64,000 nucleotides of DNA from Schistosoma mansoni (GCF_000237925.1 NW_017386067.1:452961-516960); one strand, 5' to 3'; positions 34,131 through 44,579 are shown, numbered from the stretch's first letter. The notes: a model not told the origin generated them from the sequence alone. Numbers and translations are program-made.

Positions 34131-34406
34131 TCAATCATACCCCACGGTCTTTACAGATTGGTAAGATCTTTTTCTTGTTGATTTCAATGATAAAGGATGA
34201 TCAATACCATCTTCGTTATTTCTTATTTGATCCTTTGTATGGTTATTATTATCACGATAAGTAACTCTATTGATACCATTAGTATCATCAACATTTCTAT
34301 GTATTTTATTAGATTTACGAATATGATTTTTATTTGATTGTACCGATTCTTTTAAAGGTTTTATTAAATTATTTTCATTGTTTGCCATTTTTAATCCAAG
34401 ATGAAC
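34131..34406 (-). CDS. zinc-finger repressor-like protein, last recognised exon
   Basis: The minus-strand exon begins after a gccag acceptor with VHLGLKMANNENN. Phase 0 matches the upstream exon, and the first residues complete a C2H2 finger (HIQK|VH gives H-x4-H). The rest is Asn/Lys/Asp-rich and polar (KSNKIHRNVDDTNG, DHPLSLKSTRKRSYQS) and reaches a stop at 34131-34133. A weak donor (gtaaag at 34154) just before the stop leaves open that the gene continues. The gene converges with the TyrRS-like gene. Confidence 0.65.
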   Translation of the reverse strand, partial: VHLGLKMANNENNLIKPLKESVQSNKNHIRKSNKIHRNVDDTNGINRVTYRDNNNHTKDQIRNNEDGIDHPLSLKSTRKRSYQSVKTVGYD

Positions 34407-34680
34407 CTGGCAAATAGATATAAATAGGTTATAAGAATAAAATAATTTGAATCATGAAGTGATCTTAGAACTTTATTAAAATCATGAAAGAACTGGACAA
34501 CTGACTCATTTGTTTATGCGGTTTCTCGGTAGCGTGCATTCACAACCCAGAATTCACGAATTGAACTCATAATGTTTGGCCGGATATCTAACATTCATCT
34601 ACTATAGGTAATGGATAAAAGCTGTGAAATTTTGTGGATTGTTTGAAGCTAAACATGTACACCATTGGATACCTCCTCAG
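34407..34680. other. intron sequence, nothing recognised
   Basis: Short intronic stretch between the last zinc-finger exon and the LINE-I derivative. No features. Confidence 0.4.
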
Positions 34681-34689
34681 TTATCCCTG

Positions 34690-35222
34690 AGTCCCCAAAT
34701 GTTCTGGTACGACCGACAGTGGTGAGAGTCAGCTCTCCCTCTCCAAATGCTCTCACATGGCCACGCGTATATAGCCTCTGCCACACAAGTCCTAATCACT
34801 GCCTTCTCACAGTGGCATTACTGTTGTTTACGAAATTGAGAGGACGAAAAGCGAATGTCCGACGCTTTAACCGGATTGATGAACACGGAAAGTCCACCTA
34901 GGGGAGTTGGAAAACCCTGATTCTAAACAAATGGTGCACATGGGCTCCAGTAGCCCGAGGGAACAAATGGCGTATGAACCAATTGTTGATCACCGGCTAC
35001 CATGTAACTGCATCACATCCTCACGATGCTCCACTGCCTTGTGGACTACACCTTTAAGTCAAAGGCTAGGGGTGTGGCCCCCTAAGAAAACCACCCGCTT
35101 CAGTCTGGGCACCTGGGCAGTATCACAGCCCTCACACAAATCGAATGAGATTTGTGTGGCGCATATTTATCTGGTGCTTCCTTGTACCAATATTTATGTG
35201 TTTAAATAAATAAATAAAATAA
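34690..35222 (+). mobile_element. short LINE-I derivative (5' UTR joined to 3' end)
   Basis: Starts ccccaaatgttctggtacga, carries the whole 5' leader (gaggacgaaaagcgaatgtc at 34840; gtggccccctaagaaaacca at 35074), then cacacaaatcgaatgagatt and the 3' end gcgcatatttatctggtg ... taaataaataaaata. The joint forms a perfect 10-bp hairpin (cacacaaatc / gatttgtgtg). Confidence 0.82.
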
Positions 35223-35225
35223 ACT

Positions 35226-35545
35226 ATCCATCTCTGCTTATAATGCTTGTGAATTAAGGCTATATCGAGGCGATACGCGCAGTATGCACATAAGCCAATA
35301 ATAAGAGACTGATCAATTGCAGTTCTAAACATCGATGGGAAGATTCAAACAGACAATACTAAGTGAATTTCAACTTCACCCCATTGCACAAGCAAGTGAC
35401 TATCACGACTCAGTAGCTGAGTGGATAACGCGATGGCGTTTGAAGCGGAAGGTACTGGATACGAGTGCCAGAGTGAACATCAACTCTGATTTGAGGTACA
35501 TCCAGCTGACGAGTCCCAAATAGGACCAAACCTACACTAAACATA
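35226..35545 (+). repeat. family A SINE, circularly permuted unit
   Basis: Starts with the part that normally follows the ribozyme (ctatccatctctgcttata), then the middle block, tRNA-like boxes (agctgagtggataacgcg) and the ribozyme 5' half (cagctgacgagtcccaaata), ending near the cleavage region. Length is about one monomer. The ribozyme core is damaged (ggaccaaacc for ggacgaaac). Confidence 0.72.
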
Positions 35546-35812
35546 ATATGACTATCAAATTGGTCCAAATGACAAAGTGATCAATATGTAGAAAAAATCT
35601 TTATATTTTTAAATAATTATCTAGATTTACTGTATCTAGATATGGCCATCTATCATTATAGGTAAGATAAAGTTAATGGTTGGTTTGCTTCTTTTTATTT
35701 ACGTAGTAAATTCTTTTCTCGACTATTTTGTTTTACTTTTTTTCTTTAAGAAAATTCTTTACAATATTGGTTTGTAACTACTCTAATACATAATTAATTT
35801 GTTTTTATATAG
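35546..35812. other. intron sequence, nothing recognised
   Basis: AT-rich, no features. Confidence 0.4.
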
Positions 35813-35814
35813 TT

Positions 35815-36165
35815 GAAATCATGAATCAATTGAAACTAGACCACCATGGAAAACCTGGAAGCACTGGACGGACGTTTCGTCCAGCTGTGCTCATCCACGA
35901 TCCCGCCTCGTGAGATTGGAACTCAGGAGCTATCAGTCTCGCGCATGAGCGCTTAACCACTAGACCAGTGAGCCGGCCGGCATCCAACGGTGTTAATGTC
36001 TAACTTCAACCAATCCATGTAGTTTAGCAACCATTCACCAATGTCTTCAGTGAGTTGATATCTCACAACAGACCTGGTTGAACTCCACTGTTTACTGCTT
36101 CTCACTAGAACTCCAAGAAAATACCTCTTGGAGCCAGTCACTAGTAACCATATGATCATTACCAA
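35815..36165 (-). repeat. family B SINE, antisense, nearly whole
   Basis: Minus strand from 36165: agtgactggctccaagaggt, gcagtaaacagtgg, tctgttgtgagatatcaac, ggttgaagttagacattaac, tRNA-like boxes with gctcagtggtc... and the tail. The ribozyme is internally deleted (ggacgaaacgtccgtcc is left, its stem II region lost). Confidence 0.75.
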
Positions 36166-36184
36166 AATAAGTTTTGTGGAGATT

Positions 36185-36345
36185 TTAGTAATTTTTTTAT
36201 ATAGTTGAAATCATGAGTCAATTGAAGCTAGACCACCATGGATGCACACTGCTAAGGAGTCCCACAATAGGACGAAATGGCCGTCCAGTGATTCCAGGTT
36301 TTCCATGGTTGTCTAGCTTCAATTGACTCATAATTTCAACTATAT
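36185..36345 (+). repeat. family B fold-back copy with hammerhead
   Basis: The left arm gttgaaatcatgagtcaatt...caccatgg joins directly to atgcacactgctaaggagtc. Then come aggacgaaatggccgtcc and the right arm ccaggttttccatggttgtc ... tttcaactat. One core base is changed (ctaagga for ctgagga). Confidence 0.75.
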
Positions 36346-36349
36346 AACA

Positions 36350-36722
36350 TAATTAATTAATTATTAAGTATTAACTAATGTTCTTTTCTTTCTAATTTCA
36401 TTAGTGTTTATCAAATTTTATCAATTAAGCTGTAATATAATCACTAGCCTAATTGAATCATTATTTTATGGACTATGTTTTTTTTGGTATTGAGTGGTTG
36501 AACGTAGTAGTTGTTATTAGTTCCTTTGATTTTACTGTTACTCCTTATTGATGAATGTTTAGTAGAATGAAACCTAGATCAAATAGAATTTTCTGCTGAC
36601 TATCTACAATCAAATGAAAAATGATTTCTATTATACTGATGATAACTTTGTCGTTATTTTATTGAACTTTGAAATAGTAAGATTCGTAATATTTATCATT
36701 ATAGAGTTATAGAGATTTTTGA
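36350..36722. other. intron sequence, nothing recognised
   Basis: AT-rich, no features. Confidence 0.4.
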
Positions 36723-36724
36723 GT

Positions 36725-37025
36725 TTGGAATGACATCATGTGCTCACTAGTGACTAGCTTCAAGATAGATTTCCTGGAGTTCTAGTGAGAAGCAGTGACC
36801 AGTGGAGTTCAGCCGTGTCTGTTGTGAGTCTGTTACTCACTGAAGACAATAGTGGACAGTCGCGCAAGATCGTAAATTGGTTGAAGTTAGACGTTAACAC
36901 GGTTAGATGTTGGTTCAGTGGTCTAAAGGTTAAGCGTTCGCGCGCGAGAATGAAGGGCCGGAGTTTGAATCCCGTGTTTGGGATCGCGAATATGCACTGC
37001 TGAGGAGTTCCATGCTAGAACAGAA
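36725..37025 (+). repeat. family B SINE, 5' and tRNA-like parts
   Basis: Clear 5' segment (gtgctcactagtgactagct; gagttctagtgagaagcagt), tRNA-like boxes (tggttcagtggtctaaaggt; ggagtttgaatcccg) and the first ribozyme bases (gcactgctgaggagttcc). The second half is decayed (ctagaacagaacac). Confidence 0.75.
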
Positions 37026-37034
37026 CACTTTTTG

Positions 37035-37605
37035 TCTGCTTTAAACCCGAAGTTTCTTAATTCCGCATAATTTTTTTTATTTTACTGATTTATATTTTCC
37101 TTAAATGTATACTGAATCCCTGGTCTTTTCTATTGCCACAAATATCTATATCTCCTGTACTACAATGGAATTTACCTTGACAGTTTCATCTCGCTGTACG
37201 ATTGGGTTAATACAACTCGAACCGATATCCACATGTGCCGGGTTTTACGATGCAACTGACTGTAACGTCTACCTTTTTCTTCAAAGCGCTGAAATTCAAT
37301 ATAACTGTTCTGTAAAGTGTGCTCAATGAATAAAGATAGTCAATAGGAAACCTTTCTTAACATAGGTTTTGAGTTAGTTGACACTTGTCAGCAAGGCATA
37401 TCTATAATCATAAGCAAATTGAAGCTTCATATGGGTTACAAAATTTTATCGACAAACTTTACAGTTCAGAGCGTTACCACTGAGCTGTAAAAAAACTTCC
37501 TATAGAATTGAGATATATACATTGATTAGCCAGTGAGACAACTAATATCAGGTTTGTCTAGTTTCGTTATTATTGAAAGGCTAACCAAACGTTAATTACT
37601 CCTTA
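37035..37605. other. intron sequence with a weak SINE scrap
   Basis: tcagagcgttaccactgagctg near 37466-37487 is tRNA-A-box-like in reverse. Otherwise nothing is recognised. Confidence 0.35.
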
Positions 37606-37688
37606 GTAACTAATCAGCTGTAATGTGTAAACAACTCATTATTATCAATATTAATAAGTATGTTACTTTCAAGAAGAATTATACTTAC

Positions 37689-38474
37689 TTTTTGAATATG
37701 TATAACAAAATCTATTGGTTGACAAAAACTCAAATTACATGTTGAACAATTTTGTTGTTCCTCATCTTCTACAAATCGATTATAATCAATACGATGTTGA
37801 CGTGAATAATAATTTAAAGTGTTTTGTGCATTTTCAGAATCTTCTTTTCTATTTTCTTGTTCTTCCCCCAAATACGATTCATTTTTTTCTATTTGATTGA
37901 CTATACTATTGTTATTATTATTATTAACATTAATTGCAACATGTGGAATAGATCTCATATTTTTAGATGTTAAAGATATGCTACTTTCAAATGATTCAGT
38001 AGTTGATGTTTTGAAACGAAAAGAGGTTGGTTTATTTCTAATCTTATTAACAGATTTATTGTTATTTTTATTGAAAAATATTATATTAGAATGAGAACAT
38101 TCTTTAAAGGATTTTGAGTCGTATACTGATTTTTCAAGCTGAATCGCTGATGTACTGTTCATATTATCATCTTCATTTATAGCAGATGATGGATGATCCC
38201 GAGATTTAAGTATATCCTGTATCATAAATCTACATTTATGATCATTAGTACTATTAATACCATAATTATTAGATATTTTTGAAAGTGGCAATGTATTTCG
38301 ATGTTCCTCATGATAATTCTTATAAGTTTGACATAATTCTTTGTTGATTAATTGTGAATTTTGACAAAATGATAATGATTGTTTTTGGCTACTTATAATG
38401 GGGTTATCAGTAGTATTCATAAACTGAATAAGTTTTTCATTCGATCTGTTATTTTCAGAATATTTATTCATAAT
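37689..38474 (-). CDS. zinc-finger repressor-like protein, large internal exon
   Basis: 786 nt on the minus strand between a ttag acceptor and a gtaagt donor, phase 0. It is an open frame of 262 codons, strikingly Asn/Ser/Lys-rich. Two motifs are visible. One is FMIQDIL (38208-38228), which fits the eh1 consensus F-x-I-x-x-I-L used to bind Groucho/TLE. The other is the first half of a C2H2 finger at the 3' end, C-x2-C-x12-H (NCSTCNLSF ... DFVIHIQK, 37689-37752). The finger is completed by the exon at 34406. F-x2-P-x-D and H-x-Q-x2-H faintly recall BCL11/CG9650-type fingers, but family assignment is not safe. A nuclear transcription regulator is inferred. Confidence 0.72.
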
Positions 38475-38634
38475 CTAATATGTTTTTGCGGAAACAGAAG
38501 TAAAAAAAATGATCGATTTTTTTTAAAATTAATTGCCAGAAGGAGGTAAAACAAACTAGAGAACTGTGAAAGTTGGATAACTATGGTCATTAGTAAATGT
38601 GTATTTACCTCAAATGATGAGAGCAAGGTTATTA

Positions 38635-39080
38635 TTATTATTATTATTAGCTTTATTCAACATTATATTTTTAGTACAATATAGGATTCTTGGCACAAAG
38701 TGTTGGGGATGTCAAATCCCCAGAACTTACTTGATAAAATGGCATAATTTTGTAATTTTATTTTGAAAATTTGAATTCAGCTGTTTTCGCGCCAAAACCG
38801 CTCTTTTTACCTTCACGTCATATTACCCACTTGTAAACTATCTTAAACGCTATTGGTCTATTGTTTCTTTGAGTGTGCTATTTTGTAATGATGCCCAAGG
38901 ACAATTTGTTGCTGTATATTAACGTTTGAGTTTTTCCCCTTATGACTTGCTTGTACTCGGCGGATAATGGAATATATATATTTCCCTACTTTGCCTTGGA
39001 CTTCTTCATCTAATTAGCGGGACAACAGATTAGATTTGCTTATCGTGTCATTTTGTTCTTTACCGCGAAATTGACTTAGT
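38635..39080 (-). mobile_element. unidentified LINE-like 3' end with TAA tail
   Basis: The minus strand ends gaataaagctaataataata, an AATAAA-like signal followed by a TAA repeat tail, as in non-LTR elements. The 450 bp before it are non-coding and contain ttttcgcgccaaaa near 38783. Family not identified. Confidence 0.45.
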
Positions 39081-39084
39081 TCAA

Positions 39085-39655
39085 GCATATCACAAAGTAT
39101 TTCAACAGGCTTCCGTTTCTTACTTCTTGGTAGATCCTGATGATAAATATTGAGTGATCACCAGTTAGAAGTTAGCAGTTCAATAAATCGACATCTAAAT
39201 AATGTACATTCTTTTACCTCTATATTGCCAACAACCACAATATCTCTGGTTGGACCTTTTGTAACTTGTACAATGAAAGGTTGTACACTTTTCAAAAACT
39301 CACCTGAATAGATTATGCGATTAATAGCCATAATGGTACATTAAAGTAAACAAAATTAGATAACTTGTTTAAATATCTAGATAGCAGAAACAGGTAGTCC
39401 AGATGTTTAACCAGGCCGACATAATTTACTGAAGTTCAGATGACTTACACTGTTGATTTATCTCCAATTTCATTTTTATATAACGATCGTTTTATTTTAA
39501 TGTGATATTAATTAGGTATATTCATTATTAATATAAATTTCATTTGAATTTTGTTCATACAAACATACAATCTCTATCCTGAATTAAGCTTTATATATAC
39601 TTTTTATTTGTATATTTTCTTCATTCAGGTTACATTTGATATTCATTAACCAATC
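39085..39655. other. intron sequence, nothing recognised
   Basis: AT-rich; no coding frame or repeat identified. Confidence 0.4.
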
Positions 39656-39659
39656 ATCA

Positions 39660-39815
39660 TATGGCGTTTGAAGCTAAAGGTACTGGATTCAAGTCTCAGA
39701 GTGTACATCAACGAGTCTAAGATGCAGGTATATCCAGCTGACAAATCCTAAATAGGACGAAATGTGCATCAAACTGGATTCCACTGTTAGTCACTATCCA
39801 TCTTTACTTATTATT
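39660..39815 (+). repeat. family A SINE fragment
   Basis: atggcgtttgaagctaaagg, B box actggattcaagtc, gatgcaggtatatccagctg, then aaataggacgaaatgtgcat and caaactggattccactg. The ribozyme core has acaaa for acgag, so it is dead. Confidence 0.7.
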
Positions 39816-40250
39816 GTCAACTTTATCGTGAACTAATGCCTTCTTTTCTCTTCTATTATTCTCAAGTCAATTCAATAATCCCAATGTTAGGTATCTTAAG
39901 ATAACTAACTTGAAAATAACTTACAATGCTTTCATTCACTATACATTTATATTCATCACTTTTCTGAGAATCAATACATTTATCATAATAGCTATAATGG
40001 TCAAAATAACAAAAAAAAAACAGTAACTGACTATTAAATAGTAATTCAGTAGTATATTAATGGTTGACTAAATTTATAAACAAAGTAGATTGACTTGATT
40101 TGTAGTTGAATTAATAACAGTTATGATAGTAATGTAAAAAAACATTTGATACTGAACAACTAACTATCCCTAATATTCAATTTTTCTCTATAACTAAATC
40201 TGGAGCTGAAGTTTAGACTTTCAGATCTTGTAATGTGCGCTTAACCTTCT
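39816..40250. other. intron sequence, nothing recognised
   Basis: AT-rich; no features. Confidence 0.4.
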
Positions 40251-40254
40251 GTTG

Positions 40255-40402
40255 AGGCGATCCATCTCTGCTTACCATGCTTGTGAATTAAGGCTATATT
40301 GAGGCAATACGCACAGTATGCATATATGCCAATTAGAGACTGACCAGTTGCAGTCCTAACAAATCGATGGGAAGATTCAAACAAACAATACTGAATGAAT
40401 TT
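40255..40402 (+). repeat. family A SINE, 3' part
   Basis: gcgatccatctctgcttacc, gcttgtgaattaaggctata, gaggcaatacgcacagtatg, gactgaccagttgcagtcct, gggaagattcaaacaaac: the downstream part of family A without boxes or ribozyme. Confidence 0.7.
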
Positions 40403-40424
40403 GATCCTGAATATTTCTTTCAAT

Positions 40425-40789
40425 AGACATGACAAGCTCAGGAATCATTAAGAAGTATCTAATCCAATCAGCGTTTGATTAGAAGTTTTGCTAGAAATAT
40501 CATGAAAATGAAAAGTCACATGTAGAGGTTCTGATTAGCTGATTACTACACTACCTCTACTATGTTTAGTATTATTCTAGAATTTTCAGGAAAACCCAAA
40601 GACTTCTAAAATACTATAAAAACCCTATATTGTCTGTACATAAATGAACCTTTGGAGTAACGTGCTTCTCGTATAGTTTGCACCTTTTCCCTCGTGTTCA
40701 AATCGCTGTGTAGTTCTAGCTTGAGGGTTACGAGACTAGCTCAGGGATCCGAATATAGCATTCAATCAGCAAGACATATCACTTCAAAC
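40425..40789 (+). mobile_element. solo LTR (type delta), 5' end eroded
   Basis: Homologous to the reverse of 60266-60648 (gtagaggttctgattagctg; aggaaaacccaaagactt; cctttggagtaacgtgctt) and ending gacatatca, the same terminal sequence as the Gypsy LTR at 1083. No clear target duplication. Confidence 0.68.
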
Positions 40790-40794
40790 CACTG

Positions 40795-41210
40795 TGTTGA
40801 CATCTGATGGTTTACGTTTTCTAACTTCAGTCAATTCATAATATTGTATAAATCTTATCTACTTCTAATGATAATAGTTATCTTCAAATCATCAACTGGT
40901 CATATTTATTAAACTAATCAAAATAGATTGCATTACATAAAACGTTATAACTACTTATTTGGAACTAGAAGAGTAGGTCATATAAATCATGGATAGATCA
41001 TTTCAAATGAAGGATTTTCTGCTATCAGATCAATCAAATGATATACTAATGCCCTAACTTTATACCATTTATCTTGGTAACTATACTAGAAAATCGGATT
41101 GTTAATAAGATTCGAACCAGCTGTTTTTCAAATGTGTAATATTTAGTCTTGGTAAGTATTCTTCAGTCATTTGAAGATAATTCTGTTCTATATATTATTA
41201 TGAACAACAA
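40795..41210. other. intron sequence, nothing recognised
   Basis: AT-rich; no features. Confidence 0.4.
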
Positions 41211-41215
41211 CATGA

Positions 41216-41640
41216 GTGAGGACAATTGAATGTTCATAGTTGAAATCATGAGTCAATTAAAGCTAGAACACCAGGGAAAACTTGGAATCACTGGACGGCC
41301 GATTCGTCCTATTGTGGGATTCCTCCACGAAGACACCTTACTAACAGTTGAATGTATTTGACACGCAAATTACAGACTATCTCACTAAATTCTGATAACC
41401 ATACAGTCAATAGTTAATTTGCAAAATAACAATCAATTGTCTCAATCTTAACTAATTCTTGTGCGAATATCAGTCCGTCTTCTCTGATTTCATGGTACAT
41501 GCATTTTCGTACCGATTGCGTTTCATTCCTGTTCTTTCCTTATCAATCTTCTGCCAAAATGCATTCTATGTCTGACCATCACCATATACTACTTATATCA
41601 ATATAAGTAGACCACACGACAATACCACTAGTTTCCTAAT
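41216..41640. repeat. repeat family D with nested family B scrap
   Basis: Family D blocks as at 26135, interrupted at 41237-41345 by a family B tail and part ribozyme (gttgaaatcatgagtcaatt; ggacggccgattcgtcctat). gaatgt on both sides could be the target duplication. It ends in tactacttatatcaatataagtag, a hairpin. Confidence 0.65.
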
Positions 41641-41884
41641 CATTCCGTATTAAATACTTGATTGCTGACTTATTCAACCATGAAACTAGATGAATTAATA
41701 TATTGTACTGAATTATAGTCAGTTGCTAAGTGAATTGTAGTAAACTATTTTTTATTTTAATGTTTTCACCTATAGTGAAATATAAAGTAATGAGAACATG
41801 TAATATATATCTTAGCCATCTTAATCAATAAAGATTTATTACCGCATCAATTGATTTTTATATATTAACTATTCAGTGTACTCA

Positions 41885-42350
41885 GTCAGTCCGTCGGTCA
41901 GTTAGCTACAACGTAGAACCAGGCACACATATACATCGGTCCAAGTTGCCATACCTCATTAGCACAACAAGATGAACACCGAATTCATAGAGGTAGTTAA
42001 TTGAGTGGTGGTAATATATAAAAGATAGGTTATATATAAGGATCTAGTATAGGAAGGAATAAAGTTATGAAGCAATTTTAATCTCAAGGTTTAAGGGAAC
42101 ATAAAGAGTGTATACACCTACGCCATTGTGATCGATACTGAGCCATGCCACACAGAGTCTCCAACCATTGTTTATGATAGTCATGCGGACCCCAACCAAG
42201 TAGTCTGCATCTACCAACATGGTTTAGACTAGAAGTTAGTAACTTCAAGCACTGATGCCACGTTTTGGTTTGTCCGCCTCTAACTCTCTTCCAACCATCC
42301 CCAATACTAGTCAGCATTGCGCGTCGTGGTAACCAGTGTTCAGGATTAAT
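41885..42350 (-). mobile_element. LINE family II, antisense 3' end
   Basis: Encodes LPRRAMLTSIGDGWKRVRGG, TWHQCLKLLTSSLNHVGRC and WLETLCGMAQYRSQWRRC to a stop at 42084. The 3' UTR and TGAC-type tail reach 41885. The coding part is intact over this stretch, closely resembling 45728-47184. Confidence 0.82.
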
Positions 42351-42770
42351 CAAGATAAAATTTCAAGCAGACAACATGTCATAGTGTTAGATTGATGTTT
42401 TCCTATTTTTATTTCTGCAATGATTTTACTGAAATTCATCTATGTAAAATATATGCAAAGAATCAAGGAGAAATGCTTTACAACATATCAGAATTGGATG
42501 ATGGCAAGCAATGGAATCCAGAACGCATGTTTTGTCCTATTCACATTTACAAGTTACCTTTTATCAGTTACTTAAATTGTTTATTCTGGTGAACATTTTC
42601 TTTTGAACAAGGTTATTTTCTATAAGATGAGTTTGTCGACCCTATACCCAACCTTATTTCTTTACTCAGGCTTAGGAACTGTAGGAACCCTAGACAAGCT
42701 ATATGCGAAGTTATCTCTTGTCAATAGTGTTATTTAATTAAGTTTGCACATTGACTTTTTGTTTACTTAC

Positions 42771-43039
42771 ATGTTTTCTGTTGTATTCAATTCATCATAG
42801 TGATTTAAAGATGATGATGTTAATGATGAGTTTCTACTTAAATCCATCGGAACATTATCATCATTAGTTGCTATTTGATTGAATAGACAATAAGCTGATT
42901 TTAACTGGTTGTCCATAACAAATGATGCCATTGTAGTTGGTCGTTGATAATAGTAATAATAATAATAATCATTACTATTATTGTTTTGAATAGAAGTAGT
43001 AGTAGTAGAAGTAGTATAATCCATATTCTTCACATTTGC
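42771..43039 (-). CDS. zinc-finger repressor-like protein, probable 5' exon
   Basis: A minus-strand open exon between a tttag acceptor (43041-43040) and a gtaagt donor (42770-42769). It encodes homopolymer-rich sequence (Thr/Ser run, seven Tyr from a TAA/TAT microsatellite) and NVPMDLSRNSS (42836-42850), a P-x-D-L-S motif like those that recruit CtBP. Composition resembles the 37689-38474 exon. It ends in phase 2, while the best acceptor there needs phase 0 (an internal acceptor at 38446 would fit phase 2), so an intermediate exon may be missing or the two may belong to different genes. Confidence 0.55.
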
Positions 43040-43164
43040 CTAAATGTATTAGAAGTTTATTGAACAGAAGAATAAAGAATCATTTTAACATTTGATTATT
43101 GAATAGATATACATCGACTAAAAGATAATGGAAATTTTTCTGTGAATACTAACTCTAAGACTCT

Positions 43165-43517
43165 TGTAAGGACGGCTCATTGGTAAACTCTAGGAAGCTT
43201 CAAGAAGCCCAGAAAGAGCCGAAGACATACAATCCAATCACTGCTAGGAGAATATTTTAGGACGTCGATGTGTGGCTTCCCTATTGGATGGATAAGAATG
43301 ACCCCCTGTGTGCCTATTGGTTATCCGAAATGATAATTTAATCTCAGTCAAAAACTATAATTACATGAGATTCCTGTACTATATTTTGACACTGTTTTGG
43401 GGAATAAAGTTCCTACTTACTAGTTCTTCTGTCTTCTATCTTGCGACGTTGCGGGTTCTATCGTTCAAGTAGTCTAGTAGTACGCGACATAGTAAAAATC
43501 AAGCTCTAGATATAACA
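43165..43517 (+). mobile_element. solo LTR (type gamma) with 5-bp target duplication
   Basis: 353 bp from TGTAAGGACGG to GATATAACA, flanked by actct at 43160-43164 and 43518-43522. An aataaag polyadenylation-like signal is near 43404. It is about 130 bp from the probable 5' exon of the zinc-finger gene, in the opposite orientation. Confidence 0.87.
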
Positions 43518-43624
43518 ACTCTTTTTCCTAATGAAGATACAGAAGAACAGCAATGGGATTCTTTCTCAATTCATTGACTAATGACATAATATTCAACTTA
43601 AAGATACCTTTTTAGTTATATATC

Positions 43625-43705
43625 AAGCTTCCAAGTTTTCCATAGAAGGTCTAGCTTCAATTAACTCATGATATCAACTATTAAAATTACTGAAATCTCC
43701 ACAAA
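43625..43705 (+). repeat. family B tail
   Basis: ccaagttttccatagaaggt, ctagcttcaattaactcatg and ctgaaatctccacaaa form the terminal segment of family B. Confidence 0.65.
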
Positions 43706-43916
43706 AGCCCCTTACTAGTAATCTACTAAAATGTACAGAATTATTTAAACTATGTAGCTGAAGTAATTGATATCAATTTCAAAGAGGCTTAATATATGTA
43801 ATGAAAAGGATTGGTATTTTGATCCACATTAGGGTCGTTTCATTCTTAGTTCCAATTTTACCATTTCATTATGACCTACACTCTTTACCGTGATATTAAA
43901 AAAAATTTACTTACCT

Positions 43917-44440
43917 ATTGTTGGGGAGACCCAGAAAATTCCTTTAAAAAAAAAAAGAGACCTCAAAATGATGAGAAACATCTTATCCATTCTTATCACT
44001 GCCACTCAATATCACAGTTAGAGACATCATCATCAAGTTATTCAGTCCAAGGTCATTGTTGGGGAGACTTAGAAGACTCTTCAAAAAATCAAATGGAGAC
44101 CTCAAAACAATGAGAAATATCTTATCCATTCAACATTCAATAAACGTTTCTCACATACATCCAAAAAGTAAAAAAATCACATGTCTCATTTCTGATTGAA
44201 TGATTATCCATCCTGCAATTATGTTGAGTAGTATTCCTGAACTTTCAAGATGCCTAAGATCATCTGAAATACTATAAATACCATAGATTTTATTGTATAT
44301 CAACTAAACTTGGATTAAATTGTTCTTTCCATATTCCATACCTTTTCTCTCGTGTTGAAGTTGCCGTGTAGTTTTAGTTTGGTGTTTATTTGAAGAGTTT
44401 AGTTGACCGAATCTAATGTTCAATCAGAAGATTTGTCACC
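43917..44440 (+). mobile_element. decayed LTR (type delta) with partial duplication of its start
   Basis: The LTR start occurs twice: tgttggggagacccagaaaa at 43920 and tgttggggagacttagaaga at 44057. The second continues to the end (tctcgtgttgaagttgccgt; gttcaatcagaag) near 44440. It is diverged from 60266-60648, so old. Confidence 0.6.
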
Positions 44441-44579
44441 TATTTTTATTCCTTATTTTACATGATATTTGTGATTATCGATTACTTTCAATGTCATCGT
44501 TATTATCACAACAACTGCGATACCATAATTTCTAGTTTTACAATTTAAATGATGATCTGATCTTAGTTTAACCATCATT

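Noticed and set aside
33707-34264. 185-codon open frame
   Set aside because: It runs through an antisense family A SINE and then across the reverse strand of the zinc-finger exon. No independent support.
35226-36165. Possible CRISPR-like array from recurring gtccc/ggac blocks
   Set aside because: The blocks are hammerhead stem II inside dispersed SINEs, not regularly spaced repeats with spacers, and the genome is eukaryotic.
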